The notes below the pieces were generated by a model. That model did no database searches. It was not told the DNA's origin and worked only from the letters and a program-made list of their open reading frames with translations. From contig JAOARQ010000035.1 of assembly GCA_025210455.1 (NCBI GenBank), positions 1 to 64,000 of the forward strand: a DNA stretch of 64,000 nt, written 5' to 3'. Numbering within the stretch: the stretch's first letter is position 1; every line of letters starts with the position of its first letter. The DNA comes from Pelagimonas sp. Lineage in GTDB: Bacteria; Pseudomonadota; Alphaproteobacteria; Rhodobacterales; Rhodobacteraceae. This document shows positions 35,108 through 43,482 of the stretch, piece after piece. The position numbers and the translations under genes were made by a program.

Positions 35108-36580
35108 TTATTGCTTGTTCAGTTCCTGGGCGAGTTGCGCCGCCCCGGCCAATGCATCCCGACGCAGTTCTGCCTGCGCCACCCAATCTGCCAGAACAGC
35201 CTGTACCTCGGCGGGCAGCGTGCTGATCTCACTCAGGGCAGTGTCCAGATCGGCCCCTTTCACTGCGGCCTCAACGCGGGACAGTACCGCATCGGGGCTG
35301 TTGCCTTCCTGCGGTGTCACTGATCGTGCGCCCATGGTGTTCTGCAAGAAGCTGGCAAAGCCTTTTGCCGGGGCTTCGGTGCCGTCCTCGGCGGGAAGGC
35401 TGCGGGCCACCTTGAGCGCCTGACGGGCGTAAGATGGGAAATCTGTAACCAGAGCTGTCAGCGCCGGAACGCCATCTGCTGCCGCTGCTGTGATGGCGTC
35501 AGGCAGGGCCACACCATTTGCTGTCAGACCCGCCAGAGGTTCAGCATAGGGTTTTCCTGCCAGCAAACGGCTGGTCAGATCCGCCAGAGCCGCGCGGCTG
35601 CTGGCCAGACGGGCCTGTTCTTCTGCGCTGGCCTCTGAAGCCTTTGCGTCAGCCAGAATGGCGCGCATCTCTTCACCCTGTGCAGTGACTGCATCTTTCT
35701 GCGCTACGATGGAATCGCGCAGATCCTGCAGTTCGCGTTCATAGGCCGCTATGGATTCAGGCGAAACCGCCTGTGCCAGCGGTTGCTTTTCCAGCGCAGC
35801 CATACGGCTGTCAAAGCCTGCCAACTGATCGCCAGCCCCTGTCAGGGCGGCGTCGATTCCGGCCAGCTTGTCTTGCAGGGCGGCGATCTGATCTGACACA
35901 GCGCTCAGGCCTTCAAGTGCCTGCGCATTGTTGTCAGCTGTGGTGGCCAGCCGCTCGATCTGTTCGGCCTGTGATTTCAACGTGGCCTGTGCCTCGGTCA
36001 GGGCTGGATCGGTCTGAGCGCTGCCAAGGTCAACAAACTGCGCCACACCAAAGCCAAGGCCAGCAGCGATCACCCCGCCAAGCAGCGAAGGCATGAAGCC
36101 GCTTTTGCGCTCAGCGGCTTGTGCGGATGGGGCCGTAACCGGCGCCTCTGGCACGGGATCCGGGATTGGCTCGCTTGGGGTCTCTGGTTCCGGGGCAGGG
36201 TCTTCCTCGGTGACTTCAATCAGAACAGGGGCCTCCTCCGCCGCCTCATCGGGGGCGTCTGTGGCTTCTGCTGCCTCTTCGGCGGCGTCTTCGGCAGGCG
36301 CGCCCTCTGCAGCTGTGTCTTCTGCAGCCTCCGGTGTTTCGTCAGCATCCGGTGCGGGCACCTCTTCCGCCACTTCGGCAGAGCTGTCTTCTGGAGATTC
36401 AACCGCAACCTCTGGGGCCTCTTGCGGGGAAACCTCAGGGGTGTCTTCCGCCACGGCCTCAACGGTGTTCTGATCCTCGGTCTGCGCGGTTTCGCTTACG
36501 ACCTGTTCCACCGTTTCCTCGACCTTGGCCGGGGATGGCTTGGTCGATGTCGATGGCTTTCTTTTTCTGGATCTTGCCAC
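35108..36580 (-). CDS. Mic60/mitofilin-like membrane protein (COG4223)
   Basis: A protein of about 490 residues with the layout of alphaproteobacterial Mic60: a basic N-terminus, a long low-complexity Glu/Ala/Pro-rich stretch (about 20-150), one membrane segment (SLLGGVIAAGLGFGVAQFV, about 165-185), a coiled-coil region (about 200-330) and a C-terminal mitofilin-like helical domain. Mic60 shapes inner-membrane invaginations and contacts the outer membrane. I place the start at a GTG at 36580 after GGAGAG; a GTG at 36598 is also possible. It lies between hemD and hemY, the arrangement known from Alphaproteobacteria. Confidence 0.85.
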   Translation of the reverse strand: MARSRKRKPSTSTKPSPAKVEETVEQVVSETAQTEDQNTVEAVAEDTPEVSPQEAPEVAVESPEDSSAEVAEEVPAPDADETPEAAEDTAAEGAPAEDAAEEAAEATDAPDEAAEEAPVLIEVTEEDPAPEPETPSEPIPDPVPEAPVTAPSAQAAERKSGFMPSLLGGVIAAGLGFGVAQFVDLGSAQTDPALTEAQATLKSQAEQIERLATTADNNAQALEGLSAVSDQIAALQDKLAGIDAALTGAGDQLAGFDSRMAALEKQPLAQAVSPESIAAYERELQDLRDSIVAQKDAVTAQGEEMRAILADAKASEASAEEQARLASSRAALADLTSRLLAGKPYAEPLAGLTANGVALPDAITAAAADGVPALTALVTDFPSYARQALKVARSLPAEDGTEAPAKGFASFLQNTMGARSVTPQEGNSPDAVLSRVEAAVKGADLDTALSEISTLPAEVQAVLADWVAQAELRRDALAGAAQLAQELNKQ

Positions 36581-36631
36581 GTCTCTCCACCCTTTCACTC
36601 AATTGCCCGGGCCGTGTGACCTGGATAAATG

Positions 36632-37345
36632 CTAATCCCGATGCGCCGTTTCGATCATCTCTGCCAGTAGCGACAGCATCTGCTCCGACTCGGGGCGTGC
36701 GGTAATTCTCAACTCTGTCTTATGAAGCGGCGCGCAGGCTTTGGCCACAGCTTCGCTCAAAGCCGCGACAGAAAGCGGCGCTTTCACTGGATGTTGCGCA
36801 AGAATCTGCGCGGTTCTAGGGGAATATAGGGGGGCAATTACCGGTTTCGAGCCCGACAGGATCGCCTGGGCGGCATTTGTTATCGGTAACGCCGGTTGTT
36901 TGTACAGAATTGCCTCATCTGCCGCGAATCCAAGCATTTGCAGATTCCGCGCAATATCGCCCCGCGCGTGTTCGCCGCGAATGTGCAACAGCGGCACATC
37001 GGGGGCCTCAGCTGTGATCAATTTTACGAGATCTTCTGCCGCGCCAAAAGCGCAGCGCGTATCAAACCCTGCCTTTCGCGCTGCAAGATCCGTTGCGCTG
37101 CCCACGGTATAGGCAATCAGATCCGCAGCCCCGCCTGCCAGCTGATAGGCCTTAACCCCATGGGCCGAGGTGAAAATCATCCGGGTTTCAGGCGCGAATG
37201 CAGGCAGGGGCGCGCGATAGTCTATACCGATCAGCGGCGAAATCACCGGTTCAAAGATCAGGTCGCGCGCCTTTAGCGCCTGCACCAGCTTTTGCGACGC
37301 CTCTTGCGGGCGGGTCAAAAGCAGCAGGGGGGGCGTGTCAGACAT
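36632..37345 (-). CDS. hemD: Uroporphyrinogen-III synthase
   Basis: HemD (237 residues) closes and inverts ring D of hydroxymethylbilane to give uroporphyrinogen III, the branch point of heme, siroheme and cobalamin synthesis. The fold is poorly conserved in sequence, but LLTRPQEAS near the N-terminus, the FTSAHGVKAY segment and the position before mic60-hemY support it. It is the first gene of that operon on the minus strand and is divergent from tsaD, 71 bases apart, a common order in Rhodobacteraceae. Confidence 0.87.
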   Translation of the reverse strand: MSDTPPLLLLTRPQEASQKLVQALKARDLIFEPVISPLIGIDYRAPLPAFAPETRMIFTSAHGVKAYQLAGGAADLIAYTVGSATDLAARKAGFDTRCAFGAAEDLVKLITAEAPDVPLLHIRGEHARGDIARNLQMLGFAADEAILYKQPALPITNAAQAILSGSKPVIAPLYSPRTAQILAQHPVKAPLSVAALSEAVAKACAPLHKTELRITARPESEQMLSLLAEMIETAHRD

Positions 37346-37416
37346 CTTGATCGGGTGATTGTGGCGCGTGTCTCTCGGTGGTATCTGCTAAGCGCAGGCA
37401 AAGCAACGGATCCCCG

Positions 37417-38499
37417 ATGACCTTACCCCCACTTGTTCTTGGTTTGGAAAGCAGCTGTGACGACACCGCCGCCGCCCTGGTGCGTGGGCGCGATGTGCTG
37501 TCCTCGGTGGTGATGGGGCAGAATGCGCTGCATTCTGATTTTGGCGGTGTGGTGCCTGAAATCGCTGCCCGCGCCCATGCTGAACGTCTGGACACGGCGG
37601 TGAAACAGGCGCTGAGCGAGGCCGATGTTCGTCTGACACAGGTGGATGCCATTGCGGTGACATCCGGGCCGGGGCTTATTGGCGGGGTGCTTTCAGGGGT
37701 GATGGTGGCCAAAGGCCTGTCGATCGGTCTGCGCAAACCTTTGATCGGGGTGAACCATCTGGCAGGCCATGCGCTGACGCCGCGGCTGACCGATGATCTG
37801 GCCTATCCCTATCTGATGCTGCTGGTTTCTGGCGGCCATTGCCAGTTTCTGATTGCACGCGGCCCGCAGGATTTTACCCGTCTTGGTGGCACCATCGACG
37901 ATGCACCGGGCGAAGCCTTTGACAAGACTGCGCGGCTTTTGGGGTTGGCGCAGCCGGGCGGCCCCTCAGTCGAGGCCGAGGCGCGCAAAGGCGATGAAAA
38001 GCGCTTTCGCTTTCCAAGACCGCTGCTGGATCGCGCGGGCTGCGATATGTCATTTTCGGGTCTAAAGACCGCCCTGTTGCGGCAGCGTGATGCTTTGGTC
38101 GCGGATCAGGGCGGGCTGACGGAACAGGATCGTGCAGATCTTTGCGCTGGATTTCAGGCCGCAGTGCGTGATGTCCTATCTGAGAAAACCCGCCGTGCGC
38201 TGGCCTTGTACCTAGAGGAAGCGCCCGAGAGCCCCGCTATCGCCATCGCGGGTGGGGTTGCGGCAAACCAAAGTATTCGCGCCGCGCTGCAAACCCTGTG
38301 TGATGATCAGGCCGTGCGGTTCACCGCGCCGCCGCTGCGGCTTTGCACGGATAACGCGGCCATGATTGCTTATGCCGGATCCGAACTGTTCGCCGCCGGT
38401 GTGACGCATGACATGTCGCTTTCGGCCCGGCCGCGCTGGCCGCTGGATCAGAAAGCCGCGCCACTGCTTGGGTCGGGAAAGAAAGGAGCCAAGGCATGA
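37417..38499 (+). CDS. tsaD: tRNA N6-adenosine threonylcarbamoyltransferase
   Basis: TsaD (360 residues) transfers threonylcarbamoyl to A37 of ANN-decoding tRNAs. It has the N-terminal [14 protein letters not shown] motif, the metal-binding histidines in NHLAGH and the VSGGHCQF phosphate loop, and ends with an actin-like C-terminal domain ([10 protein letters not shown]). I start at the ATG at 37417, which begins [12 protein letters not shown]; the frame continues upstream without support. The stop codon overlaps gpsA by ATGA. Divergent from hemD. Confidence 0.95.
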   Translation: MTLPPLVLGLESSCDDTAAALVRGRDVLSSVVMGQNALHSDFGGVVPEIAARAHAERLDTAVKQALSEADVRLTQVDAIAVTSGPGLIGGVLSGVMVAKGLSIGLRKPLIGVNHLAGHALTPRLTDDLAYPYLMLLVSGGHCQFLIARGPQDFTRLGGTIDDAPGEAFDKTARLLGLAQPGGPSVEAEARKGDEKRFRFPRPLLDRAGCDMSFSGLKTALLRQRDALVADQGGLTEQDRADLCAGFQAAVRDVLSEKTRRALALYLEEAPESPAIAIAGGVAANQSIRAALQTLCDDQAVRFTAPPLRLCTDNAAMIAYAGSELFAAGVTHDMSLSARPRWPLDQKAAPLLGSGKKGAKA

Positions 38500-39440
38500 T
38501 CGCGGTGCTGGGTGGCGGCGCCTTTGGGACCGCTCTGGCCGCGGCCATCGGTCGGGAAACGCCTGTGATTCTTTGGGCGCGTAATGCCAATGATTGGCCG
38601 GGGCGGCAAAGCCCAAAGCTGCCCGGTGTGGATCTGCCCCAGACTGTTGAAATCACGCAGGATCTGGCGCGGGCCTGCGATGCTCAGACCCTGTTGTTCT
38701 CTGTTCCAATGCAACAGCTTTCGGTGTTGGCGGATCAGATCGTGGGGGATCTGGCGGGCAAAGCGCTGGTGGCGTGCTGTAAGGGGATTGATCTGAAAAC
38801 CAATCGCGGCCCCACCGCTATTTTGGCGGATCACTGGCCCAAAGCCGCGCCTGCGGTGCTGACCGGCCCCAGCTTTGCCGCGGATATTGCCCGTGGATTG
38901 CCAACCGCGCTGACACTGGCCTGCGCTGATGAAACTGTGGGGCATAGGGTGCAGCATCAACTGTCCACGCAGGGGCTGCGTTTGTATCGCAGCCGCGATA
39001 TCGTGGGCGCAGAACTGGGGGGCGCGTTGAAAAACGTGATTGCCATTGCCTGTGGTGCCTGTATGGGGGCCGGTCTTGGCGATAGCGCGCGTGCCGCGCT
39101 GATGACACGTGGCTTTGCTGAAATGATCCGCTTTGCAACCGCCCATGATGCGCAGGCGGAAACGCTGGCTGGGCTGTCTGGGCTGGGGGACCTGACCCTG
39201 ACCTGCACCTCTGATCTGTCGCGCAATTATCGCTATGGTTTTGCCCTAGGGCAGGGGGCGGCGTTTGATCCGCTGATCACGGTCGAAGGGGCTGCCACCG
39301 CGCAGGCCGCGCATAGCATTGCGCAGCTCAAGTCCATTCCCATGCCGCTGTGTGAAACCGTGGCGGATCTGACCCAAGGGGGCTTGACCGTGGCGCAGGC
39401 CATGGATCAACTGCTCTCACGACCTTTGAAGGAAGAATAA
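38496..39440 (+). CDS. gpsA: Glycerol-3-phosphate dehydrogenase [NAD(P)+]
   Basis: GpsA (314 residues) makes sn-glycerol 3-phosphate from dihydroxyacetone phosphate for phospholipid synthesis. The nucleotide-binding loop is [10 protein letters not shown], and the family segments [29 protein letters not shown] (with the catalytic lysine) and [11 protein letters not shown] are present. It overlaps tsaD by four bases and is followed two bases later by a YCII protein, so a four-gene operon tsaD-gpsA-YCII-EVE is likely. Confidence 0.95.
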   Translation: MIAVLGGGAFGTALAAAIGRETPVILWARNANDWPGRQSPKLPGVDLPQTVEITQDLARACDAQTLLFSVPMQQLSVLADQIVGDLAGKALVACCKGIDLKTNRGPTAILADHWPKAAPAVLTGPSFAADIARGLPTALTLACADETVGHRVQHQLSTQGLRLYRSRDIVGAELGGALKNVIAIACGACMGAGLGDSARAALMTRGFAEMIRFATAHDAQAETLAGLSGLGDLTLTCTSDLSRNYRYGFALGQGAAFDPLITVEGAATAQAAHSIAQLKSIPMPLCETVADLTQGGLTVAQAMDQLLSRPLKEE

Positions 39441-39441
39441 C

Positions 39442-39714
39442 ATGCTCATCGCCCTGATGGCCCGCGACAAAGCCGGCGCCCTGCAGACCCGTCTGGACAA
39501 TCGCGAAGCCCATATCGCCTATATCAAGGAAACTGGCGTTGTGGCGCAGGCCGGGCCGCTGCTGGATGACAATGGCGAAATGTGTGGTTCGCTGGTCATT
39601 CTGGATGTGGACGATATGGCCGCTGCCCAGGCCTGGGCCGCCGCAGATCCCTATGCCAAAGCCGGTTTGTTTGAAACCGCCACCCTGACCCATTGGAATC
39701 GGGTGATCGGATGA
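39442..39714 (+). CDS. YCII-related domain protein
   Basis: A 90-residue YCII-family protein. The fold is ferredoxin-like; the conserved histidine and aspartate expected for the putative active site are seen in REAHIAYI and VDDMAAAQAWAAADPYAKAGLF. Family members are of unknown function, sometimes with dehydrochlorinase-like chemistry. It sits between gpsA (two-base gap) and the EVE gene (ATGA overlap), an arrangement common in Rhodobacteraceae. The cellular role is unknown. Confidence 0.85.
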   Translation: MLIALMARDKAGALQTRLDNREAHIAYIKETGVVAQAGPLLDDNGEMCGSLVILDVDDMAAAQAWAAADPYAKAGLFETATLTHWNRVIG

Positions 39715-40121
39715 ACCACTGGCTGTTCAAATCCGAGCCTTCCACCTGGTCCTGGGCGGATCAGGTGGCCAAAGGGGATGTGGGTGAAGAATGGGATGGC
39801 GTGCGTAACTATCAGGCGCGCAACTTCATGCGTGAGATGAAGATCGGGGATCGTGGGTTTTTCTATCATTCCCAAAAGGAAAAGGCTGTTGTCGGCATTG
39901 TCGAAGTGATCGCCGAGGCGCATCCTGACAGCACAACAGATGATGACCGCTGGGAGTGTGTGGATATCAAAGCGATATCGCCGTTTGAAAAACCGGTCAC
40001 GCTGGAAATGATCAAATCTGATCCGCGTCTGGCTGAAATGGTTCTGGTCAAAAGCTCACGGCTTTCGGTTCAGCCAGTGACCTCAGCCGAGTGGGAGATC
40101 ATCTGCGCGTTGGGAATGTAA
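39711..40121 (+). CDS. EVE domain protein
   Basis: A 136-residue protein consisting of one EVE domain, a PUA-like fold that recognises modified bases in DNA or RNA. Signature segments are HWLFKSEPSTWSW at the start, WDGVRNYQARNFMREM and GDRGFFYHS, which line the aromatic cage in known structures. The ATG at 39711 lies in the stop codon of the YCII gene; the upstream ATG at 39693 is inside that gene and less likely. Its last 52 bases overlap the convergent gene at 40070. Which modification it reads is unknown. Confidence 0.88.
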   Translation: MNHWLFKSEPSTWSWADQVAKGDVGEEWDGVRNYQARNFMREMKIGDRGFFYHSQKEKAVVGIVEVIAEAHPDSTTDDDRWECVDIKAISPFEKPVTLEMIKSDPRLAEMVLVKSSRLSVQPVTSAEWEIICALGM

Positions 40122-40501
40122 CAGCTTTCAGCCACAAGCCGTTCCATCTTGGGTGTGATGCCGGGCCGGTCCAGCCAGGCCAGCGCGTCGTCCAGGCGGG
40201 AGAACACGCGGGCATCGAAAAACTCGGATGTATTGCATAGCTGTTCATACATGCGTGCCATGCCAAACCCCAGATCAGTGGGGGCAAACAGTGCAATCTG
40301 GCGTACGCGGCGCAGGGGCTTTTGACGTGCCTCTTGCAGCGGGACGACCCGCATCAGATCGACAAAGCAGATATCGGTGGTTTGAAAGCCGCTCAGGTCC
40401 ACCAGCCAGGCATGATCTGCCAGCGCATGGTTCGGGGTTTTGTGATCCCCCAGAACCTCAATCAACTGCTCAATGGTCACATGGCCAAAGTGGCTGACCA
40501 T
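40070..40501 (-). CDS. STAS/SpoIIAA-like hypothetical protein
   Basis: A 143-residue protein with alternating strands and helices, reading like a SpoIIAA/STAS-like fold: a strand-rich HAWLVDLSGF segment, then VRQIALFAPTDLGFGMARMYEQL and a final FDARVFSRLDDALAWL. The last segment is typical of STAS-like proteins that end in an ALAWL helix. It is convergent with the EVE gene and overlaps its 3' end by 52 bases, which is unusual but both frames look coding. No partner is nearby; function unknown. Confidence 0.62.
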   Translation of the reverse strand: MVSHFGHVTIEQLIEVLGDHKTPNHALADHAWLVDLSGFQTTDICFVDLMRVVPLQEARQKPLRRVRQIALFAPTDLGFGMARMYEQLCNTSEFFDARVFSRLDDALAWLDRPGITPKMERLVAESCYIPNAQMISHSAEVTG

Positions 40502-40720
40502 GGTGATCGCAATACTTGGAAATGCTCGTTTCGCGTAAGAAATCTCTCACCCTCCGGTCCTGCATTCAGATTGAGTACCAAATGTATCAATACCCCTTAA
40601 GCGTGTATTTGGCCCAACGTCAATAGGGTTTTGTCCCGACAAAGGTCGTAGAAACCGGTTTGGATTGACCTTACGTCGCAATCCGCGTTTTCTAACGGCT
40701 AAGATATTGGAGGAATTGGA

Positions 40721-41119
40721 ATGGGACTTCTTTCTGTGATCGCTGCGGCGGTGGTGTCATTTGTGGCCGGGGCGGTCTGGTACATGGCCTTGTCCAAACC
40801 CTGGGTTGAAGCGGTGGGGCTGGAACTGGATGAAGACGGCAAACCCAAAGGGGGGCAGTCGCCGATGCTGTTTGCTTTTACGTTTGTCATGCAGCTGATC
40901 GTGGCAGGCATGATGCGCCATGTGTTTTCTTTAAGTGGAATCGATAGTTTAGGCGCTGGGCTGCTGGCTGGGATCGGTGTCGGCCTGTTCTTTATTACAC
41001 CTTGGATCGGGATAAATAACGCCTATGGCAATCGCCCGGCCAAGCTGACGATCATCGACGGCGGCTATGCCACCCTGGCCTGTGCGATCATGGGCTGTGT
41101 TCTGGTTCTTACCAGTTGA
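40721..41119 (+). CDS. DUF1761 membrane protein
   Basis: A 132-residue protein with four hydrophobic segments, matching the DUF1761 family, with the SFVAGAVWYMALSKPW start and the INNAYGNRPAKLTIIDGGYA segment. A strong GGAGG precedes the ATG. Family function is unknown. The 219 bases upstream (40502-40720) hold its promoter and that of the divergent STAS-like gene. The stop codon is directly adjacent to the stop of the convergent Lrp gene. Confidence 0.82.
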   Translation: MGLLSVIAAAVVSFVAGAVWYMALSKPWVEAVGLELDEDGKPKGGQSPMLFAFTFVMQLIVAGMMRHVFSLSGIDSLGAGLLAGIGVGLFFITPWIGINNAYGNRPAKLTIIDGGYATLACAIMGCVLVLTS

Positions 41120-41545
41120 TCAGCGCCCCCTGCGGGTTGAGAGCAGCAGGTTGGTTTCAGACCGAGTGACTCCATCCAGTCGACGGATGGTGAACAGGGT
41201 CTGATCCAGCTCTTCCAGCGTATCGGCCCCTAGCTCTGCGATCAGATCCCAGCTCCCATTGGTTGTATGAACGGCGCGCACCTGTTGCATCGCGGCCAGC
41301 CTTCCCATGATGCGTTCGGTGCCGCGTCCTTCGATGCCCAGCATCATCAACCCCCGCACGGGTGTAGGTGAGACATCCTGTTTGGTGATCACCGTAAAAC
41401 CCACGATCTGCCCTGAGGCGCGCAGCTTTGCCATCCGTGTTCGTACCGTGGTGCGGGTGACGCCCAGTTGATCCGCCAGCTCTGACAGTGATGCCCGCCC
41501 ATCCCGATGCAGGGCTGACAGCAGGCGATTGTCCATATCGTCCAT
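41120..41545 (-). CDS. Lrp/AsnC family transcriptional regulator
   Basis: A 141-residue regulator: N-terminal winged helix-turn-helix (about 4-50, with SLSELADQLGVTRTTVRTRMAKL) and a C-terminal RAM domain that binds amino acids. It is divergent from the arginase-ctlX-ocd genes, and the 87 bases between hold two near-identical direct repeats spaced 21 bases apart, typical of Lrp-type operators. It probably controls arginine and citrulline breakdown and itself. Effector inferred. Confidence 0.88.
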   Translation of the reverse strand: MDDMDNRLLSALHRDGRASLSELADQLGVTRTTVRTRMAKLRASGQIVGFTVITKQDVSPTPVRGLMMLGIEGRGTERIMGRLAAMQQVRAVHTTNGSWDLIAELGADTLEELDQTLFTIRRLDGVTRSETNLLLSTRRGR

Positions 41546-41557
41546 TTATTAGTTCCG

Positions 41558-41590
41558 TTTTGGGCAAATCAGCTTTCATTTTGGGCGAAT
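41558..41590. promoter_or_regulatory. Direct repeats, probable Lrp-type operator
   Basis: TTTTGGGCAAAT (41558-41569) and TTTTGGGCGAAT (41579-41590) differ at one position and start 21 bases apart, two turns of the helix, so the same face of DNA is presented twice. They lie between the Lrp gene and arginase. Confidence 0.55.
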
Positions 41591-41632
41591 TGTTCTCTTC
41601 CGGCAAGAGGACAGCAACCCCAGAATGGGCCT

Positions 41633-42553
41633 ATGGAAACGCGACATATCATCTTGCTTGGCGCACCTATGGACGCCGGAAAGCGGCGGCAGGGGTGCCT
41701 GATGGGCCCCGACGCCTATCGTGTGGCGGGGCTGGCTCAGGCCCTGTCGGATCTTGGACACAGGGTTGAGGATCGTGGCAATATTGTCCCCGATCCCAAT
41801 GATATACCCGAACACGACCACCTGTTTCGCCTGCCTGACTGCATTGGCTGGACACAGGCGCTGGCCCGCGCGGGTCGGGAAATTGCCGGGCAGGGAATGC
41901 CGATCTTTCTGGGCGGTGATCATGCGCTGTCGATGGGAACGGTTGCCGGGATGGCCGAACATGCGCAGGCCGTGGGCAAACCCTTGTTTGTGCTCTGGCT
42001 GGATGCGCATAGCGATTTTCACACCCCGCAAAGCACCTCTTCGGGCAATCTGCATGGTGCGCCTGTGGCTTATTTTACCGGCCAGCCGGGGTTTGAAGCC
42101 TTTCCGCTAGTGAAATACCCCATTCCTACTGCCAATGTGGGGATGATCGGGCTGCGATCTGTCGACCCGCATGAGCGCACATCCCTGGCGAAGCATGACA
42201 TGATGCTGGCGGATATGCGCACAATCGACGAACACGGGATCAAAGCGCCGCTGATGGCCTTTCTGGATCATGTGCGCGCGGCAGATGGCCTGCTGCATGT
42301 GTCACTGGATGTTGATTTTCTTGATCCTGCCATTGCCCCCGCTGTCGGCACCACCGTGCCCGGGGGGGCCACCGAACGTGAGGCCCATCTGGTAATGGAG
42401 CTGTTGCACGAAAGCGGGCTTGTGACTTCGCTTGATCTGGTTGAATTGAACCCTTTCCTTGATGAACGCGGCCGCACCGCCAGCCTGATGGTGGATCTGA
42501 CCGCCTCGCTGCTGGGCCGCCGGGTGTTTGATCGCCCCACCCGGAGCTTTTGA
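41633..42553 (+). CDS. rocF: Arginase
   Basis: Arginase (306 residues) hydrolyses arginine to ornithine and urea. The two-manganese site is complete: GGDHALSMG, LDAHSDFHTP and SLDVDFLDPAIAP. The N-terminal GAPMDAGKRRQGCLMGP segment and the length fit arginase rather than agmatinase. The ribosome-binding site is weak. It is coupled to ctlX (TGATG) and lies opposite an Lrp regulator. With ornithine cyclodeaminase downstream, the pathway would run arginine to ornithine to proline. Confidence 0.92.
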   Translation: METRHIILLGAPMDAGKRRQGCLMGPDAYRVAGLAQALSDLGHRVEDRGNIVPDPNDIPEHDHLFRLPDCIGWTQALARAGREIAGQGMPIFLGGDHALSMGTVAGMAEHAQAVGKPLFVLWLDAHSDFHTPQSTSSGNLHGAPVAYFTGQPGFEAFPLVKYPIPTANVGMIGLRSVDPHERTSLAKHDMMLADMRTIDEHGIKAPLMAFLDHVRAADGLLHVSLDVDFLDPAIAPAVGTTVPGGATEREAHLVMELLHESGLVTSLDLVELNPFLDERGRTASLMVDLTASLLGRRVFDRPTRSF

Positions 42554-43473
42554 TGCTTAGCCTGCAAGCCCCCTCTGCCGTGGTCATGATCCGCCCACAT
42601 GCCTTTGCTTCAAATCCCGAAACGCATGACGACAATGCCTTTCAGACCCTGTCACATCGCGATGCCGCCATCACCTCGCGTATGGCCCGCGATGAGCATG
42701 ATCACGCAGTAGAGAAGCTGCGCGCGGCCGGAGTGCGGGTGCATGTTTTTGATGATCTGGGCACGGACGAAACACCAGACAGTGTATTCCCCAACAACTG
42801 GTTTTCCACCCACCCCGGTGGCCATGTGGCGATCTATCCGATGTTCGTTCCCTCGCGCAGTCGCGAGCGCCGCTCAGATGTGATCGAAATGCTCAAAGCC
42901 GAATATCGCGTGCAGGATGTGATTGATTACTCTGGGCTTGAGGTTGACGATCTTGCGCTGGAAGGCACTGGGGCCATGGTTCTCGATCATATTGGACGCA
43001 TTGCCTATACCGCTGCCTCGCACCGGGCTGATCCAGTGCTTCTGGAAAGGTTTTGCACCCATTTCAACTATGAGCCGATGGTTTTTGAAGCCAAAGATGC
43101 GCAGGGCCGCGATGTCTATCACACGAATGTACTAATGGGGATTGGCACCCATTATGCGCTGATCTGTCTGGACATGATCATTGATCCGGATCGCCGTGCG
43201 GAAGTGCGCCGCCGCCTGGAAGAAAGCGGGCGAATGGTGATTGATCTGTCGCATGATCAGGTCGCGAACTTCGCTGGAAACGTCATAGAGCTGACCGGTA
43301 ACACCGGCCCGGTGCTTGCACTGTCAGATCGTGCACGTCAGGCGCTGACAGCCGAGCAAACCTGGATCATCGAAGAAACGGCGACTTTGTTGCCCATTTC
43401 TGTGCCCACTATCGAAACCGCTGGCGGCTCTGTGCGCTGCATGATCGCTGGCATCCATCTGTCTCGCCGTTAG
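42553..43473 (+). CDS. ctlX: Citrulline hydrolase CtlX-like (arginine deiminase superfamily)
   Basis: A 306-residue member of the guanidino-group modifying superfamily, resembling CtlX, proposed to hydrolyse citrulline to ornithine. Motifs in order are TPDSVFPNNWFS, EGTGAMVLDH, YHTNVLMGIG with the catalytic histidine, and GGSVRCMIAGIHL with the catalytic cysteine. The ATG at 42553 overlaps the arginase stop codon. It is followed nine bases later by the broken ornithine cyclodeaminase gene. Both this enzyme and arginase would give ornithine. Confidence 0.82.
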   Translation: MLSLQAPSAVVMIRPHAFASNPETHDDNAFQTLSHRDAAITSRMARDEHDHAVEKLRAAGVRVHVFDDLGTDETPDSVFPNNWFSTHPGGHVAIYPMFVPSRSRERRSDVIEMLKAEYRVQDVIDYSGLEVDDLALEGTGAMVLDHIGRIAYTAASHRADPVLLERFCTHFNYEPMVFEAKDAQGRDVYHTNVLMGIGTHYALICLDMIIDPDRRAEVRRRLEESGRMVIDLSHDQVANFAGNVIELTGNTGPVLALSDRARQALTAEQTWIIEETATLLPISVPTIETAGGSVRCMIAGIHLSRR

Positions 43474-43482
43474 GAGGCCCGT

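Noticed and set aside
35950..36480. Low-complexity repeat in mic60 considered as a DNA repeat array
   Set aside because: It is a coding Glu/Ala/Pro-rich linker typical of Mic60 proteins, with irregular units.
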